From Zavarzinella sp. (lineage in GTDB: Bacteria > Planctomycetota > Planctomycetia > Gemmatales > Gemmataceae), in NCBI GenBank assembly GCA_041399155.1, contig JAWKTI010000004.1:496001-560000 (forward strand): DNA of 64,000 nt, given 5' to 3'. The notes below the pieces were generated by a model, which ran no database searches, had not been told where the DNA came from, and saw only the letters and a program-made list of their open reading frames with translations. The position numbers and the translations under genes are program-made. This document shows, in pieces, positions 8,265-17,594 of the stretch. Each line of letters begins with the position of its first letter. Within the stretch, counting starts at the first letter, position 1.

Positions 8265-9763
8265 GATTTTGCCTTGACAGTGTAAGTGTGTGCGATATCT
8301 CCAGTTTTTTGGGTAGCTGTTTCATCCTTGGGCAGCCAGCACCGAACATAATCCACCTTCGCTTCGTCCGGTGAAACGACGACCCGCAGATAACCTGAGT
8401 TGGGCTTCTTTATACCGGTGAGGTAGGCATCATCATTGTGAGTTGCGTACAGATGATCCGCAGGCAGCGGCACTTCCTGATATACGACACCATCACGTTC
8501 CTGACGTGCGTAGAGATGATCATGCCCTTGAAAGAAGATACTGACACCATGTTTCACCATCAGTTGATGGACAGGCAGTTCCCACCTTGGTCGTTTTGTC
8601 TTAAACTCGTTCTCCTTACCCTTGCTTCTACCACCCCATTCATACATCTCAGAAGCCTCGATTCCTCCACGTCCGGTTCCTAAAACGTGGTGGGCGAAGA
8701 CGAATTTGAACTTCGCCTTGCTCCCTTCCAGCGTCTTCTTGAACCACTGGTACTGCGCATCCCCCAGGGTAATGCCCCACCAGTCACGATTTTTCTTGTT
8801 GTCCCCTTTTTTGCCCCCACCTCCTTTGAATCCGCTGTCCACCTGGGAAGTAGAGTGCCAGTAGTTATCGAGTACCACAAAGAGAGCATCTCCCCACGTC
8901 CAGGCGAAGTAATCACGAAGCAGCCCGATTCCCTTGAACTTCAATGCATCGCCAGTGTAAATACCTTCCGTGGCAGGCATTGGGAAGAACCTGTTACGGG
9001 CGGTCTGTACCCCCACAGCTACTTCGTGCAGTTCGTTCTTCTGGTTGAAATTGAAGAGCGATGCCTGCTCATGATTGCCGTTAACCAGGTACAGTGATGC
9101 AAACTGAGCAACAAGACTCAGGAACGGCCGCTGAAGCAGGTATGGGGCAGTCAAACTCTCTGCGTTCACTGTCCGCACTTTGTCTACACTGAAATCATCA
9201 CCCATGCAGAAGTACAGGTCGGGGCTGTTCGAGGCGGCATGCTGAAGCGTGCGTGCATACAGGTTCGGTTCGCTCATTTGTGGGCGTTCCGGGTGCGAAT
9301 CTCCCTGTACACAGAATGTAAATGTATCTCCGGGCTTTCGCTGCGTGTGGAACTGGCACTCAGGTCTCGTTTGGAACGCGATATCTCCGGGCTTGCGAAA
9401 ATGGAGTCGGTAAAAGTATCGGGTTCCAGGGCGGAGGTCACTAATCACTATCTCGACAGGATGGCCAGCTTCCAGCGATGCTGGTTTTGTCTTGTATTCG
9501 TACTTACCTGCCACTGTGCCATACTCTAAGAACACATCGAGCCGGTCTCTCGCGAAGAGGTTGGCAGTGATCGACGTATTCCCGGCCCGGCCCAGCACCA
9601 GTGAGAGCACGTTGTAGGATGACAGGTCATCTGGCAGCACATAGTTGCTGGCATTAGGTTTCTTTTGCTGGGAGATTGCTAATTCAGGGAAAATTGCAAG
9701 GCTGCCTGCTGCAGCCGAGCTGGCTCCAAGAAATGTTCGTCGATCGGTGTGCTGATCATTCAT
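8261..9763 (-). CDS. TAT-exported calcineurin-like metallophosphatase
   Basis: 500 residues. The N-terminus reads TDRRTFLGASSAAAGSLAIF, a twin-arginine signal. A fibronectin-like domain comes first, then the phosphoesterase domain with CMGDDFS, NGNHEQ, FAHHVLG and GHDHLYARQ as metal-binding motifs. The first motif has DD where GD-type ligands are usual. It is 39 bp downstream of the YHYH/PEBP gene and overlaps the next metallophosphatase by four bases. Substrate unknown; phosphomonoester or phosphodiester hydrolysis in the periplasm is the family inference. Confidence 0.88.
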   Translation of the reverse strand: MNDQHTDRRTFLGASSAAAGSLAIFPELAISQQKKPNASNYVLPDDLSSYNVLSLVLGRAGNTSITANLFARDRLDVFLEYGTVAGKYEYKTKPASLEAGHPVEIVISDLRPGTRYFYRLHFRKPGDIAFQTRPECQFHTQRKPGDTFTFCVQGDSHPERPQMSEPNLYARTLQHAASNSPDLYFCMGDDFSVDKVRTVNAESLTAPYLLQRPFLSLVAQFASLYLVNGNHEQASLFNFNQKNELHEVAVGVQTARNRFFPMPATEGIYTGDALKFKGIGLLRDYFAWTWGDALFVVLDNYWHSTSQVDSGFKGGGGKKGDNKKNRDWWGITLGDAQYQWFKKTLEGSKAKFKFVFAHHVLGTGRGGIEASEMYEWGGRSKGKENEFKTKRPRWELPVHQLMVKHGVSIFFQGHDHLYARQERDGVVYQEVPLPADHLYATHNDDAYLTGIKKPNSGYLRVVVSPDEAKVDYVRCWLPKDETATQKTGDIAHTYTVKAKS

Positions 9764-9802
9764 GGTTATTCGTCTTTCGTTGTGTTTTGGGTTGAAGGGA
9801 AC

Positions 9803-11755
9803 CTACTTTCGCTTCGTCTCATGAGTGAAACTGAGTGTCGTTTCTGCAAGGGTAATTTCCTTGATTGCTTCGAGCAGTTCGGCACGATTCCATTTGTCCG
9901 TGTTTAACTTCGGCTCAGCGGACAGGGCATATAGCGTGATGTGGTACTCTTTTACACCTGGCCCCTTCGAATTCATCGGAATGTAGCCAGTGCGTTTCTT
10001 ATCGTTGATGCCATCCTTGCCGATGCCCTTACTGTTCTTCTCCAGGCTCGTGATGGTGGCGGGAATGTTCGTGAGCACCCAATACGACTTCACCTCATCG
10101 CCGTCGTCCTTAGGTTTGTGCCAAAGTTGGAGTGCAAAACACTTCGTACCTTCTGGTGCGTTGGACCACTTCAGAGGTGGTGATACACCAGTGCCATCGC
10201 CCGTGAATTCATGAGGTATCTTTCCATGATGTAAGAAAGCTGGACTGGAAAGCGTGAATCCACTAACTTCTTTGGGCGTTGGACCATCTTCCTTGAATAG
10301 TTGTTTGCCATCCGAATCGAGTGATTTCAGGGGATCCTGTTGCTTCGGCTGTCCGGGGTTTTTCTTTTTTGGTGGGGTATTCGATTTCTTTGGTGGCGGC
10401 CGTTTGCCATCCTCGCGGATCTGGTAACTCTCGGTTGTAACCTTGCCACTGGGATCAGTAAAAGTGAACTGGTAACTACCGCCACCGTCTACGTATTTTA
10501 CTGAGCCGACCTTACCACCCAGGGAGTACTTCAAAATCGATGTCTTTTTCGCATCATCACGTGTAAAACCTGTAATCCTGGCGCCACGCAGCGGAGTGAG
10601 TGCAGGCCGGGGTGAGTAAGCCCTTGGTTGAGGGTCGATCTGGTCATCTTTTACCGTGACGATACCACGTAGCCCACCATTGACGTAGGGGTACTTTCTT
10701 GTCGAGTAATACCGATAACCAGTTTTCTCCATTCTGCCGTTGAACTCATCGAGATCGTTCGGTTCTTTACCGTTCGAATCGGTGAACCCATACAAAGGGT
10801 AGCCATCCAGCGCGTATCCGATCGGATTCCCTTTACCGACAATCTTTTCCAGATGAACCGGGGCTATGTGGTAATGGTAATCGTCTGCCCGGCCACAATG
10901 CCCTCCAAACTCATCCAATTCTCCAGCAAGAAACGTGTCGGTACGGCCATCGTTTTTGATTGGGTTGAAGATCGGCACACCGTTCGCAGCCAGGGCGATT
11001 GCGCCACGAAATAACGCAAATTTTGCAGATATCGGCTTCTCGGAAAATTTAGGATTTAGTGGTATTTGCCATGCATTTCGACCCACATAAGCCTGAGGGA
11101 TCGGAACTTGTTGTTGCCATGCCGTGATACCCACCATCATCTGGTGGTCGGGTATCCCTTTTGACTCAACATAGAACCATTTATCATCAGAACGAAATGA
11201 CAGTTTGTCTTTAAAGGGCTCAAAGTGAGACTGGATCATAGGCTTCGTCTTCACTTCCTGTGCTACGCCGAGAACGCAAACCATGCACACAGTAGACACG
11301 GATGTTCCAACAAACATTCCTGAACGACTCGATGTCAACTTACTTAATCCCAAAGCCAGAATCCCGAGAACTACTGCTGCAAATACAGCTTGTAAGGAGT
11401 TTGAGAACGAGCTTGTGCCATCCAGTACAACACCTTCTGTGGGCGTCGACTCTGGTACTGGACTTCTTGTTTTTCCGTTGACGAGTTTAATCTTCTCAAC
11501 CCGTTCTCTCACCCAGGCCTTGTCGGTATCACTCAATTGATCGAGCGGCATCCAGATCAACGATCCATCTTGTTGGAGTATTTGCACCTTGCCATCTCGG
11601 GCCATGACAAATGAACCTTCAATTTCGAATCGCCCATCAGAATCTTTCCACATTCTCAGGTAAGCAACGTCATCGTGTCCTGGGTGGGAGAATACGTTGC
11701 CAGCCACAAGTAACAGTAATCCTGTAATCAGTAAAATGGATTTAGAATAGTTCAC
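9803..11755 (-). CDS. SHD1 - YHYH - PEBP domain fusion protein
   Basis: 650 residues with a GTG start at 11755, chosen because GGAGG lies eight bases upstream. Order: signal peptide; an SHD1-like domain about residues 25-95 (DSDGRFEIEGSFV, then DGSLIWMPLDQLS); a TM/linker near 120-160; a YHYH domain about residues 190-420 with the eponymous DDYHYHIAPVH and GYALDGYPLYG; a Lys/Pro-rich linker near 450-480; and a C-terminal YbhB/PEBP domain with SPPLKWSNAP and GPGVKEYHITLYAL. Such domains bind ligands rather than being well-studied enzymes. It sits between the anti-sigma gene (102 bp gap) and two metallophosphatases (39 bp gap), so it is probably part of the ECF regulon. Extracytoplasmic location is inferred. 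Confidence 0.82.
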   Translation of the reverse strand: MNYSKSILLITGLLLLVAGNVFSHPGHDDVAYLRMWKDSDGRFEIEGSFVMARDGKVQILQQDGSLIWMPLDQLSDTDKAWVRERVEKIKLVNGKTRSPVPESTPTEGVVLDGTSSFSNSLQAVFAAVVLGILALGLSKLTSSRSGMFVGTSVSTVCMVCVLGVAQEVKTKPMIQSHFEPFKDKLSFRSDDKWFYVESKGIPDHQMMVGITAWQQQVPIPQAYVGRNAWQIPLNPKFSEKPISAKFALFRGAIALAANGVPIFNPIKNDGRTDTFLAGELDEFGGHCGRADDYHYHIAPVHLEKIVGKGNPIGYALDGYPLYGFTDSNGKEPNDLDEFNGRMEKTGYRYYSTRKYPYVNGGLRGIVTVKDDQIDPQPRAYSPRPALTPLRGARITGFTRDDAKKTSILKYSLGGKVGSVKYVDGGGSYQFTFTDPSGKVTTESYQIREDGKRPPPKKSNTPPKKKNPGQPKQQDPLKSLDSDGKQLFKEDGPTPKEVSGFTLSSPAFLHHGKIPHEFTGDGTGVSPPLKWSNAPEGTKCFALQLWHKPKDDGDEVKSYWVLTNIPATITSLEKNSKGIGKDGINDKKRTGYIPMNSKGPGVKEYHITLYALSAEPKLNTDKWNRAELLEAIKEITLAETTLSFTHETKRK

Positions 11756-11857
11756 TTCTCATTCCTCCGGGCAGTGGTATTAAGTCGATATTAAGTAATA
11801 AATTTCAAGAGGATTCCCAGTTCTGTTTCTCCCCTTGTTGCTCGAATGTCACGCACA

Positions 11858-12799
11858 TTAATCCTCCTCGACTACCTGCCTACTATTGTCATGATGGGCC
11901 TGATGCTGAAAAAAATCTTTCCCTAATTCTCGTCGATTCAGGAGTTCCACTTCAACGCTATCAGGACCACCGCGTGCTTTCGGCATCCCTTTAAACACCA
12001 TTCGTTGAATTACTCCAGTGGCATTGTCGTACCAGAGTTCTACTCGATTTGGTCCACGAAATTCGGCAAGTTTCTTAATCGCCAGTAACGCGTTGTTTCC
12101 GTTCCGATCAGAGCTGAGTGATGTCACAACATACGCATCGCGGAGTTGTACCAGATCGGAGCGGAGGTTGATGAATGGTATTCCGTGCTGGTTGCCAGGC
12201 AGTGGTCCTCGGAATCTCAGTGGATCGCCACTCACCCGCACAACACCGTTTGGAGGCACTGCCCAGCTTTTCTCACCATCGCATCCAGTCACGAACCGGC
12301 GGCCGTCTGGGAAATTCCGAACCAGCACATATTGATCTGGCGGGCGAATATAGAGTGCTGCACCATCAATCGGGGGCCGTCGCTCTTCGGGTTGTTCCGG
12401 CTGATCATCGAGGTTCCGAATAATGTAGGACCGGTCGCTATTATCTGAGGCTTTCTCTATCAAGCGGTCAAGTTCTGTAGACGCACTAACCTGCGATGAG
12501 TTGCCTGACCAGAGAAAGAAAAATGCAACCACGGCGACTGTGACCACGCTGCCAGCCACAACAAGCTGTTGCCTTAACTTGCGATATCGGTAAACCACCC
12601 GCGGTGACGTCGTCTGCCATTTCGTTGTCGCTAAAGTTGCAATTTCGTGATGCAAGCGGTCATGAAGTCGCACGATCTCTGCGAATGCTGCTGGATTTTC
12701 TGGTGCAGCCTTCAGCCAGGTATTCAGTTCCGCTTCTTGCTCCGGAGTCAGCATACCGTCGAGGTAACCATTCACTAACTGTCGATGTTCAGGGTTCAA
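11858..12799 (-). CDS. Anti-sigma factor-like membrane protein
   Basis: 313 residues from a TTG start that overlaps the stop of the sigma factor gene by four bases (TTGA, 12796-12799). The N-terminal 50 residues (LVNGYLDGMLTPEQEAEL) match the zinc-finger-less anti-sigma/FecR-type domain used by planctomycetes. One transmembrane segment lies near residues 80-96 (VAGSVVTVAVVAFFFLW), and the remainder, about 200 residues, would be periplasmic. Coupling to the ECF gene and this topology suggest it holds the sigma factor at the membrane until an outside signal arrives. The signal is unknown. Confidence 0.8.
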   Translation of the reverse strand: MNPEHRQLVNGYLDGMLTPEQEAELNTWLKAAPENPAAFAEIVRLHDRLHHEIATLATTKWQTTSPRVVYRYRKLRQQLVVAGSVVTVAVVAFFFLWSGNSSQVSASTELDRLIEKASDNSDRSYIIRNLDDQPEQPEERRPPIDGAALYIRPPDQYVLVRNFPDGRRFVTGCDGEKSWAVPPNGVVRVSGDPLRFRGPLPGNQHGIPFINLRSDLVQLRDAYVVTSLSSDRNGNNALLAIKKLAEFRGPNRVELWYDNATGVIQRMVFKGMPKARGGPDSVEVELLNRRELGKDFFQHQAHHDNSRQVVEED

Positions 12800-13332
12800 G
12801 CGTCAACCTCCCTCGCTTTGTGCTCGATACATTCCCGAAGGCGGTCACGAACTCGCTGGAGAGCTTTTGCCACTGCATTGGGCGCCATCCCAACTTTCTT
12901 ACCGATCATGGCTGGCTTCAAGTCCTGCTCGTATCGCAACCGGCACAACTCTTTCGAGCGATAATCTAACGCATCGAAACACTCACCAAGACGATCGTGT
13001 TTGATATCATGTGGTGGTTGCTCAGCAAAGGCATTAGCCAGAGCATCGATAACTTCGGAGTCGAATGCGATTCGATCTCGACTTTTTCGTCGAAAATGCA
13101 ATCGCACCTGATTGCGTGCAATTCCGATCGCCCAACCGACAAATGACTGGGCCGGGTCGTACCGGGAAAAGGATTCCAGAACGGCTACAGCAGTTTCTTG
13201 AAGCACGTCGTCGCGATCTGGAAAATCACGCACTAAGGACGTAATGAACGCTGAAACTACAGGTACAGCTAACGTCCAAAGTCGTGTCGCTTCGAAGATT
13301 TCCGGAGTCATTCCTATTGTCACCATCTTCAC
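12796..13332 (-). CDS. ECF-type RNA polymerase sigma factor
   Basis: 178 residues. Region 2 is visible at about 35-95 (DRDDVLQETAVAVLESF, then FVGWAIGIARNQ) and region 4 at about 115-170, with a helix-turn-helix (KPAMIGKKVGMAPNAVAKAL). It fits the planctomycete/verrucomicrobial ECF group. Starts at 13332, 13326 and 13311 are all possible; none has a strong RBS. It heads an apparent operon with the anti-sigma factor (4 bp overlap), the YHYH/PEBP protein and two metallophosphatases. Autoregulation is the usual pattern but no promoter could be fixed, because the upstream region is taken up by a dispersed repeat. Confidence 0.9.
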   Translation of the reverse strand: MKMVTIGMTPEIFEATRLWTLAVPVVSAFITSLVRDFPDRDDVLQETAVAVLESFSRYDPAQSFVGWAIGIARNQVRLHFRRKSRDRIAFDSEVIDALANAFAEQPPHDIKHDRLGECFDALDYRSKELCRLRYEQDLKPAMIGKKVGMAPNAVAKALQRVRDRLRECIEHKAREVDA

Positions 13333-13421
13333 ATACCATTACTTAACCATTTCACGTAAATCGTGACAAAAAAGTACTATCATTCTGTTCTTGGTCCACC
13401 TAAAACGACCAACAAGGCAAC

Positions 13422-13735
13422 AACGGCTGGTTCACAAGCACGAACCTTGCGGGGAATTCGGTGAAAAGTTTTAAGAAATCTCCCCCACATGGAGGTGGGG
13501 TTGGGTAGTAATTGAACATCGGGCACCATGGTACAGCTCCTTTATCTGTATTTTAGTTCACATATTAATATATCCACGCCCATTAATAAAAATGCAATTT
13601 TGTTTCGAAAGTGGCACCGATATCGGAAAATTATTCGCCGCAAGTGATTGATTTGCAGGGATTTACGGAAGAGGAAACTTTTTTGTGAATTTTTGCAAAA
13701 TCGCGATCAGTGTAGATGGGGAATAGTGTACAAAA
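13422..13735 (-). repeat. Dispersed ~314 bp element, copy 2
   Basis: Counterpart of 6470-6783. On the minus strand it keeps the AAAGGAG site, the ATG at 13529 and the MVPDVQLLPNPT frame; the frame then closes at about 13381 after 49 residues instead of joining the next gene. Relative to copy 1, one extra G and one missing A a few codons apart cancel out, so WG-x-FLKTFHR is kept. Both copies lie between a gene end and the 5' side of a minus-strand gene (here the ECF sigma factor). This element fills the 411 bp gap; nothing else was seen there. Confidence 0.8.
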
Positions 13736-13743
13736 ATGGCGGA

Positions 13744-14763
13744 TTATCGATTGATGCTCAAATCTGGCAGAACTTTCTGCAGCTCTGCTACCCCTGCATC
13801 GGAAACCTTGGTATCGATCAAGTAAAGTGAAGAAAGATTTTTTAAAGATGCCAGCTCTTTCAGTCCCAGATCTGTGATCTGGGTTCGATTCAAATGAAGT
13901 TCCTTCAGAGCTGTTATAGTAGCAATTTCTTTCAACCCGACATCTGTAATTTTTGTATACGATACATTCAGTTCTGTCAGATTTTTGTATTTGCTGATCG
14001 TTTTCAGCCCAGCATCTGTGATGTGGTTATCGCCAACATCGAGATCTGTTAAGCGTGTGAATGCAGCCAGTTCTGGTAGTCCAGCATCAGTAATTTGAGT
14101 TCCGTGCAAGTCAAGATTTTCTAAATTTTTAAATACCTTGAGTTCCTGCAAACCTGCATCAGTTACAGAAGCATACGATAAATAGAGGTACACGACTTGA
14201 TCTGGATTATCAGTTGTGCTGCCGTTAACGGAATGGGCATTATCAAGCGTATGAAGCAAACCAATTTTTCGAAGCACACTCAAACTATTGTCAGTTATTG
14301 ATTCATCAGCAAGTCTAAGTCGACGTAACTTTGTTAACGGCGCTAGGTGTTGCAATCCAACGGCAGTTACTTCGTTTTCGGACAAATCCAGATCAGTAAG
14401 TTCTGTCAAATTAGACAAGTGTTGCAGCCCAGCATCTGTGATTAGATTATCTTCCAAATTTAAATCAATGAGTTGAGTCAAGTGTGCCAAATGTACTAAT
14501 CCGGCGTCGGTTAGCTGATTTTTTTGCAAATCAAGACGCGTTAATTGTTTTAATTGAATCAGCTCTTTTAAGCCATCATCAGTGACTTGGGTTTCGTCCA
14601 AACGTAAAACTTCAAGATTTTTAAACCTGCTGATTTGTTTCAGTCCTTCATCCGTAGTTTTGGTTTTTGAGAGATAAAGACCTTTGATTTGCTGTAGTGA
14701 AGCCAAATCCTTAAAGCCTTCACCAGTAATATCTGGTCCTGTTAGAGGAGTGCAACCGGTCAT
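13744..14763 (-). pseudogene. Leucine-rich-repeat protein, 3' part, separated by an IS
   Basis: About 330 residues made almost entirely of ~24-residue repeats of the type LxxLxLxxTxITDAGLxxL (e.g. LTDAGLVHLAHLTQL), the ribonuclease-inhibitor-like class common in planctomycetes. The apparent ATG at 14763 lies inside the terminal inverted repeat of the ISKra4 element and gives no signal peptide, so this is not a natural gene start. The matching 5' part, with lipoprotein signal, is 16378-17319 on the same strand. Together they would form one exported LRR protein. A direct join does not restore a full repeat, so some sequence was probably lost. Confidence 0.75.
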
Positions 14764-16382
14764 TCGGGAGGGTTGGGTAACTGATTTAGCAAATTGGGGT
14801 GTAAAAAGATGGGTCTTTCTGCGATATCAGGGGTTCTGACAACCAAACATCGCAGGAGACCCAATAATGATTATCCCAGACACATCTTCTTCAATCAACC
14901 CCAACTTCCTGTTTGGCCTATTTGATCGACTCGCATCAGAAGTCAATCGTGCTGTACAGGAATGCATGCCGATTCGTGATTTCGAGCAACATGTTCAACA
15001 ATCGGTTGCTCAAATTGGTGCTTCAGCAATCTCGTTGTACCTGGAAATGCTTGGCGATGGCGACGTGGGAGAAAAGATCCAGACAGAAACAGGTGAAGTG
15101 CTTCATCGCAGCGAAGAACCCCGACAACGGTCCATCCGAACGATCTTTGGTGAGCATCGGTTTGAGCAGTATGTTTATGGCGTCGATCTTGGCCGCAAGA
15201 TTGATTTGTATCCTGTGGATGTCATGATTCAGATGCCAGCAAACACATATTCTCCGTGGTTTCGCGAGGTCATGCATTATCTCAGCACAAAGATGTCGTA
15301 TCAGGAATCATCAGATGTGATTTCTTTGTTGTATCTGCAAAAGAGTCCGGTCGATACTCTGGAACGAAATATCCACAATCTGAGTGAATCTGCAGAACAG
15401 TTTCTGAATGAGATCCCAATTCCTGCACCAACAGCAGAGGGAAAGATTCTGGTGGTGAGTGCCGATGCCAAAGGAGTCCCCATGGTTCGCAAGACGAAGG
15501 CGATTCCAGCGTTTGATCAACGGTATTTTCCTGGTAATCGGCGTATGGCGACGCTGGCGACCGTATATTCCGTGAATGAATATTTTCGAACGGCTGAAGA
15601 GATTGTCGCAGCGTTATTTCGAGAAAACTCGAATCGTGAGGAGAAACGCCCCGAACCGGTGGGCAAAGTGGTTGCGGGATTTTTGTCGCAATGTGATGCG
15701 GAGGGGGTGCTGATCAGAGGCACGCACCACGCGATGGTGTGGGCAGCAGAACAGGTCGAACGTCGCCACCAATCAGGTCAGCCTTTGGTACGGCTGATGG
15801 ATGGTCAGACCAGTTTGTGGGAAGCATCTGATGTCAATTTCGATTCATACGAAACAATTGATATCCTGGATATCATTCATGTTGCCAGTTATGTGTGGGA
15901 TGCGGCAAAAGTGTTTGAGTCTCACCGTGAACATCAGGAAGCGTTTGCTCGAGACCGCCTATTGAGAATCCTGAAGGGAGATGTGAAAAGTGTGGTTTCG
16001 GGAATCCGTCAGAAAGCGACAAAAAGCGAATTGAAAGCAGAAAAGTTAAAGAAGATTAATCAGGTTTGCAACTACTTTGAAAAGAACTACCACCGGATGA
16101 GATATGACAGCTATTTGCAGCAAGGGCTGCCGATTGCAACTGGGGTGATTGAAGGGGCTTGTCGGCACCTGGTGATGGATCGAATGTGCCGCACGGGAAT
16201 GAGATGGAAAACGAAAGGGGCCCAGGCAATGCTACACGCCCGAGCAATTGATCTGGCAGGTCGAACCAGAGATTTTCATATTTACCTGGCTAACCAGGAA
16301 TACCAAAGAACAGACAGGTTCCGCAAACAGCTCAATCTGTCCCACTTATTACCCTTGCCCGGATGACCGGTTGCACTCTAAT
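14748..16382 (+). mobile_element. ISKra4-family insertion sequence
   Basis: Terminal inverted repeats are visible: the left end reads GAGTGCAACCGGTCAT from about 14748 and the right end carries its complement, ATGACCGGTTGCACTC, ending near 16379. The match continues imperfectly inward (CGGG). The element holds a single transposase gene. Flanking bases show no clear target duplication: the flanks are TTAGAG on the left and TAATCA on the right. Ends are accurate to within about 5 bp. Confidence 0.85.
14867..16366 (+). CDS. ISKra4-family transposase
   Basis: 499 residues, intact, with an AGGAG site eight bases before the ATG. It shows the ISKra4 features: an acidic residue in SADAKGVPM near 205, a second in RLMDGQTSLWE near 322, and a C-terminal GVIEGACRHLV...RTGMRW block, together the likely DDE triad. 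It fills most of the element and runs opposite to the LRR gene it interrupts. No frameshift was seen, so the copy may still be active. Confidence 0.9.
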   Translation: MIIPDTSSSINPNFLFGLFDRLASEVNRAVQECMPIRDFEQHVQQSVAQIGASAISLYLEMLGDGDVGEKIQTETGEVLHRSEEPRQRSIRTIFGEHRFEQYVYGVDLGRKIDLYPVDVMIQMPANTYSPWFREVMHYLSTKMSYQESSDVISLLYLQKSPVDTLERNIHNLSESAEQFLNEIPIPAPTAEGKILVVSADAKGVPMVRKTKAIPAFDQRYFPGNRRMATLATVYSVNEYFRTAEEIVAALFRENSNREEKRPEPVGKVVAGFLSQCDAEGVLIRGTHHAMVWAAEQVERRHQSGQPLVRLMDGQTSLWEASDVNFDSYETIDILDIIHVASYVWDAAKVFESHREHQEAFARDRLLRILKGDVKSVVSGIRQKATKSELKAEKLKKINQVCNYFEKNYHRMRYDSYLQQGLPIATGVIEGACRHLVMDRMCRTGMRWKTKGAQAMLHARAIDLAGRTRDFHIYLANQEYQRTDRFRKQLNLSHLLPLPG

Positions 16383-17319
16383 CATCTTGGATTTTTACTG
16401 AATGCAAACTCAGACAGGTCAGATTTTCGAGTTTTGCTAAATGATTACAGTAATTATTTTCCATCACTACATACGAAAGATCCAGATATTCCAGGGTAGT
16501 AAGAAGTGATAGTTTCTGCCATCCATTTTGATGGATCTTCATGCCATTCAAATTGAGTAACTTTAGGTTCGGCAAATCCCTAAGTGAGTCAAAAGTAGTT
16601 CCAGTAAGTTCAGTAAAACTTAGGTCTAGCTTATTGAGATTCTTTAATGCTTTCATTGAAGGCAAACCATGATCAGTTATCGCTGTACTCGATAAACATA
16701 AAGTATGCAATCGATTGAGCGGTGTTAAATACTGTAAACCAAGGTCAGTTATTAAAGTGCGCGCAAGATCCAGTGTGGTCAACTCAGCGTGTGATTGCAG
16801 ATGCAATATCCCTTCATCAGTTAATTGAGCACCAGCTAATTGTAAAAATCTCAGATTCTTAAAGCGAATTAATTTTATAGCAGATCGATCAGAAAATCCT
16901 TTACGAATTTCATCAAGACCATTATCAACTATAGAAATCCCAAACGGCTTTCTAGGTGGGGGCAACGAATCAATGGCTTCATTATTCCAATATTTAAAAG
17001 AAAATGCTGGAATAGCACCATGTTCTTGTTCATTATGAAAATTGATGTGGCCAAAACTATCAACCTTCATCCAGCCAATCATTGCTCCGGCTTTCTCCCA
17101 AGCTCTTACAATTTCATCTGCTAGAGGCTCATAATGCTGGTTTTCTTCAGAATATTGCTCCAGTGCTGACGGATTCGAGGCGTTCCGTCCACAACTTCCG
17201 CACATACATACTATCAAGAAAATTACAACAAAGGTAATTGACTGTCGACCTATTCCCGAAACCAATATTTTGTTGAAATACATTGAACACATAAGTAATT
17301 TTCGTGCGTACATATTCAT
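16378..17319 (-). pseudogene. Leucine-rich-repeat lipoprotein, 5' part, disrupted by an IS
   Basis: 313 codons. It starts with a long hydrophobic signal ending in a lipobox-like CGSC, so the protein was probably a lipoprotein. A ~100-residue non-repeat region (WEKAGAMIGWMKVDSFGHINF) is followed from about residue 140 by LRRs of the same class as 13744-14763. The frame ends at a TAG formed at the junction with the right end of the ISKra4 element, in the middle of a repeat. It was probably a single gene with the fragment beyond the element. Confidence 0.75.
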
Positions 17320-17594
17320 GCCATGTCTCGCCAGTTTGGGAAATTATATCGAGCAATCCAGTCATGTTTCTGATTCAGCTTGATAAATTGCACTAATTCC
17401 CCAATTTGCTTTTGCAGCCTGGAGCAGGTCGTTTTCCACATGGTTTTTCTCTGGTGCAATATCGCAAAAAGCCGTGGGGCCTTGTCAGATGAACAAACCT
17501 CTTCCGGTCGAGCTGGTTGAACTGAACCAGGTGGTGGTGCGGATGAAGTTTCAACTTCAGTTCGACTACCAGCCTTGGGATGAACTGAGTGGCT
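17320..17594. other. Intergenic, possible 40-codon remnant
   Basis: No recognisable gene. A 40-codon frame on the plus strand (17489-17611, MNKPLPVELVELNQ...) has protein-like composition and overlaps the 3' end of the methyltransferase gene, but it has no clear RBS. It may be a gene remnant; nothing supports a function. Confidence 0.3.
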
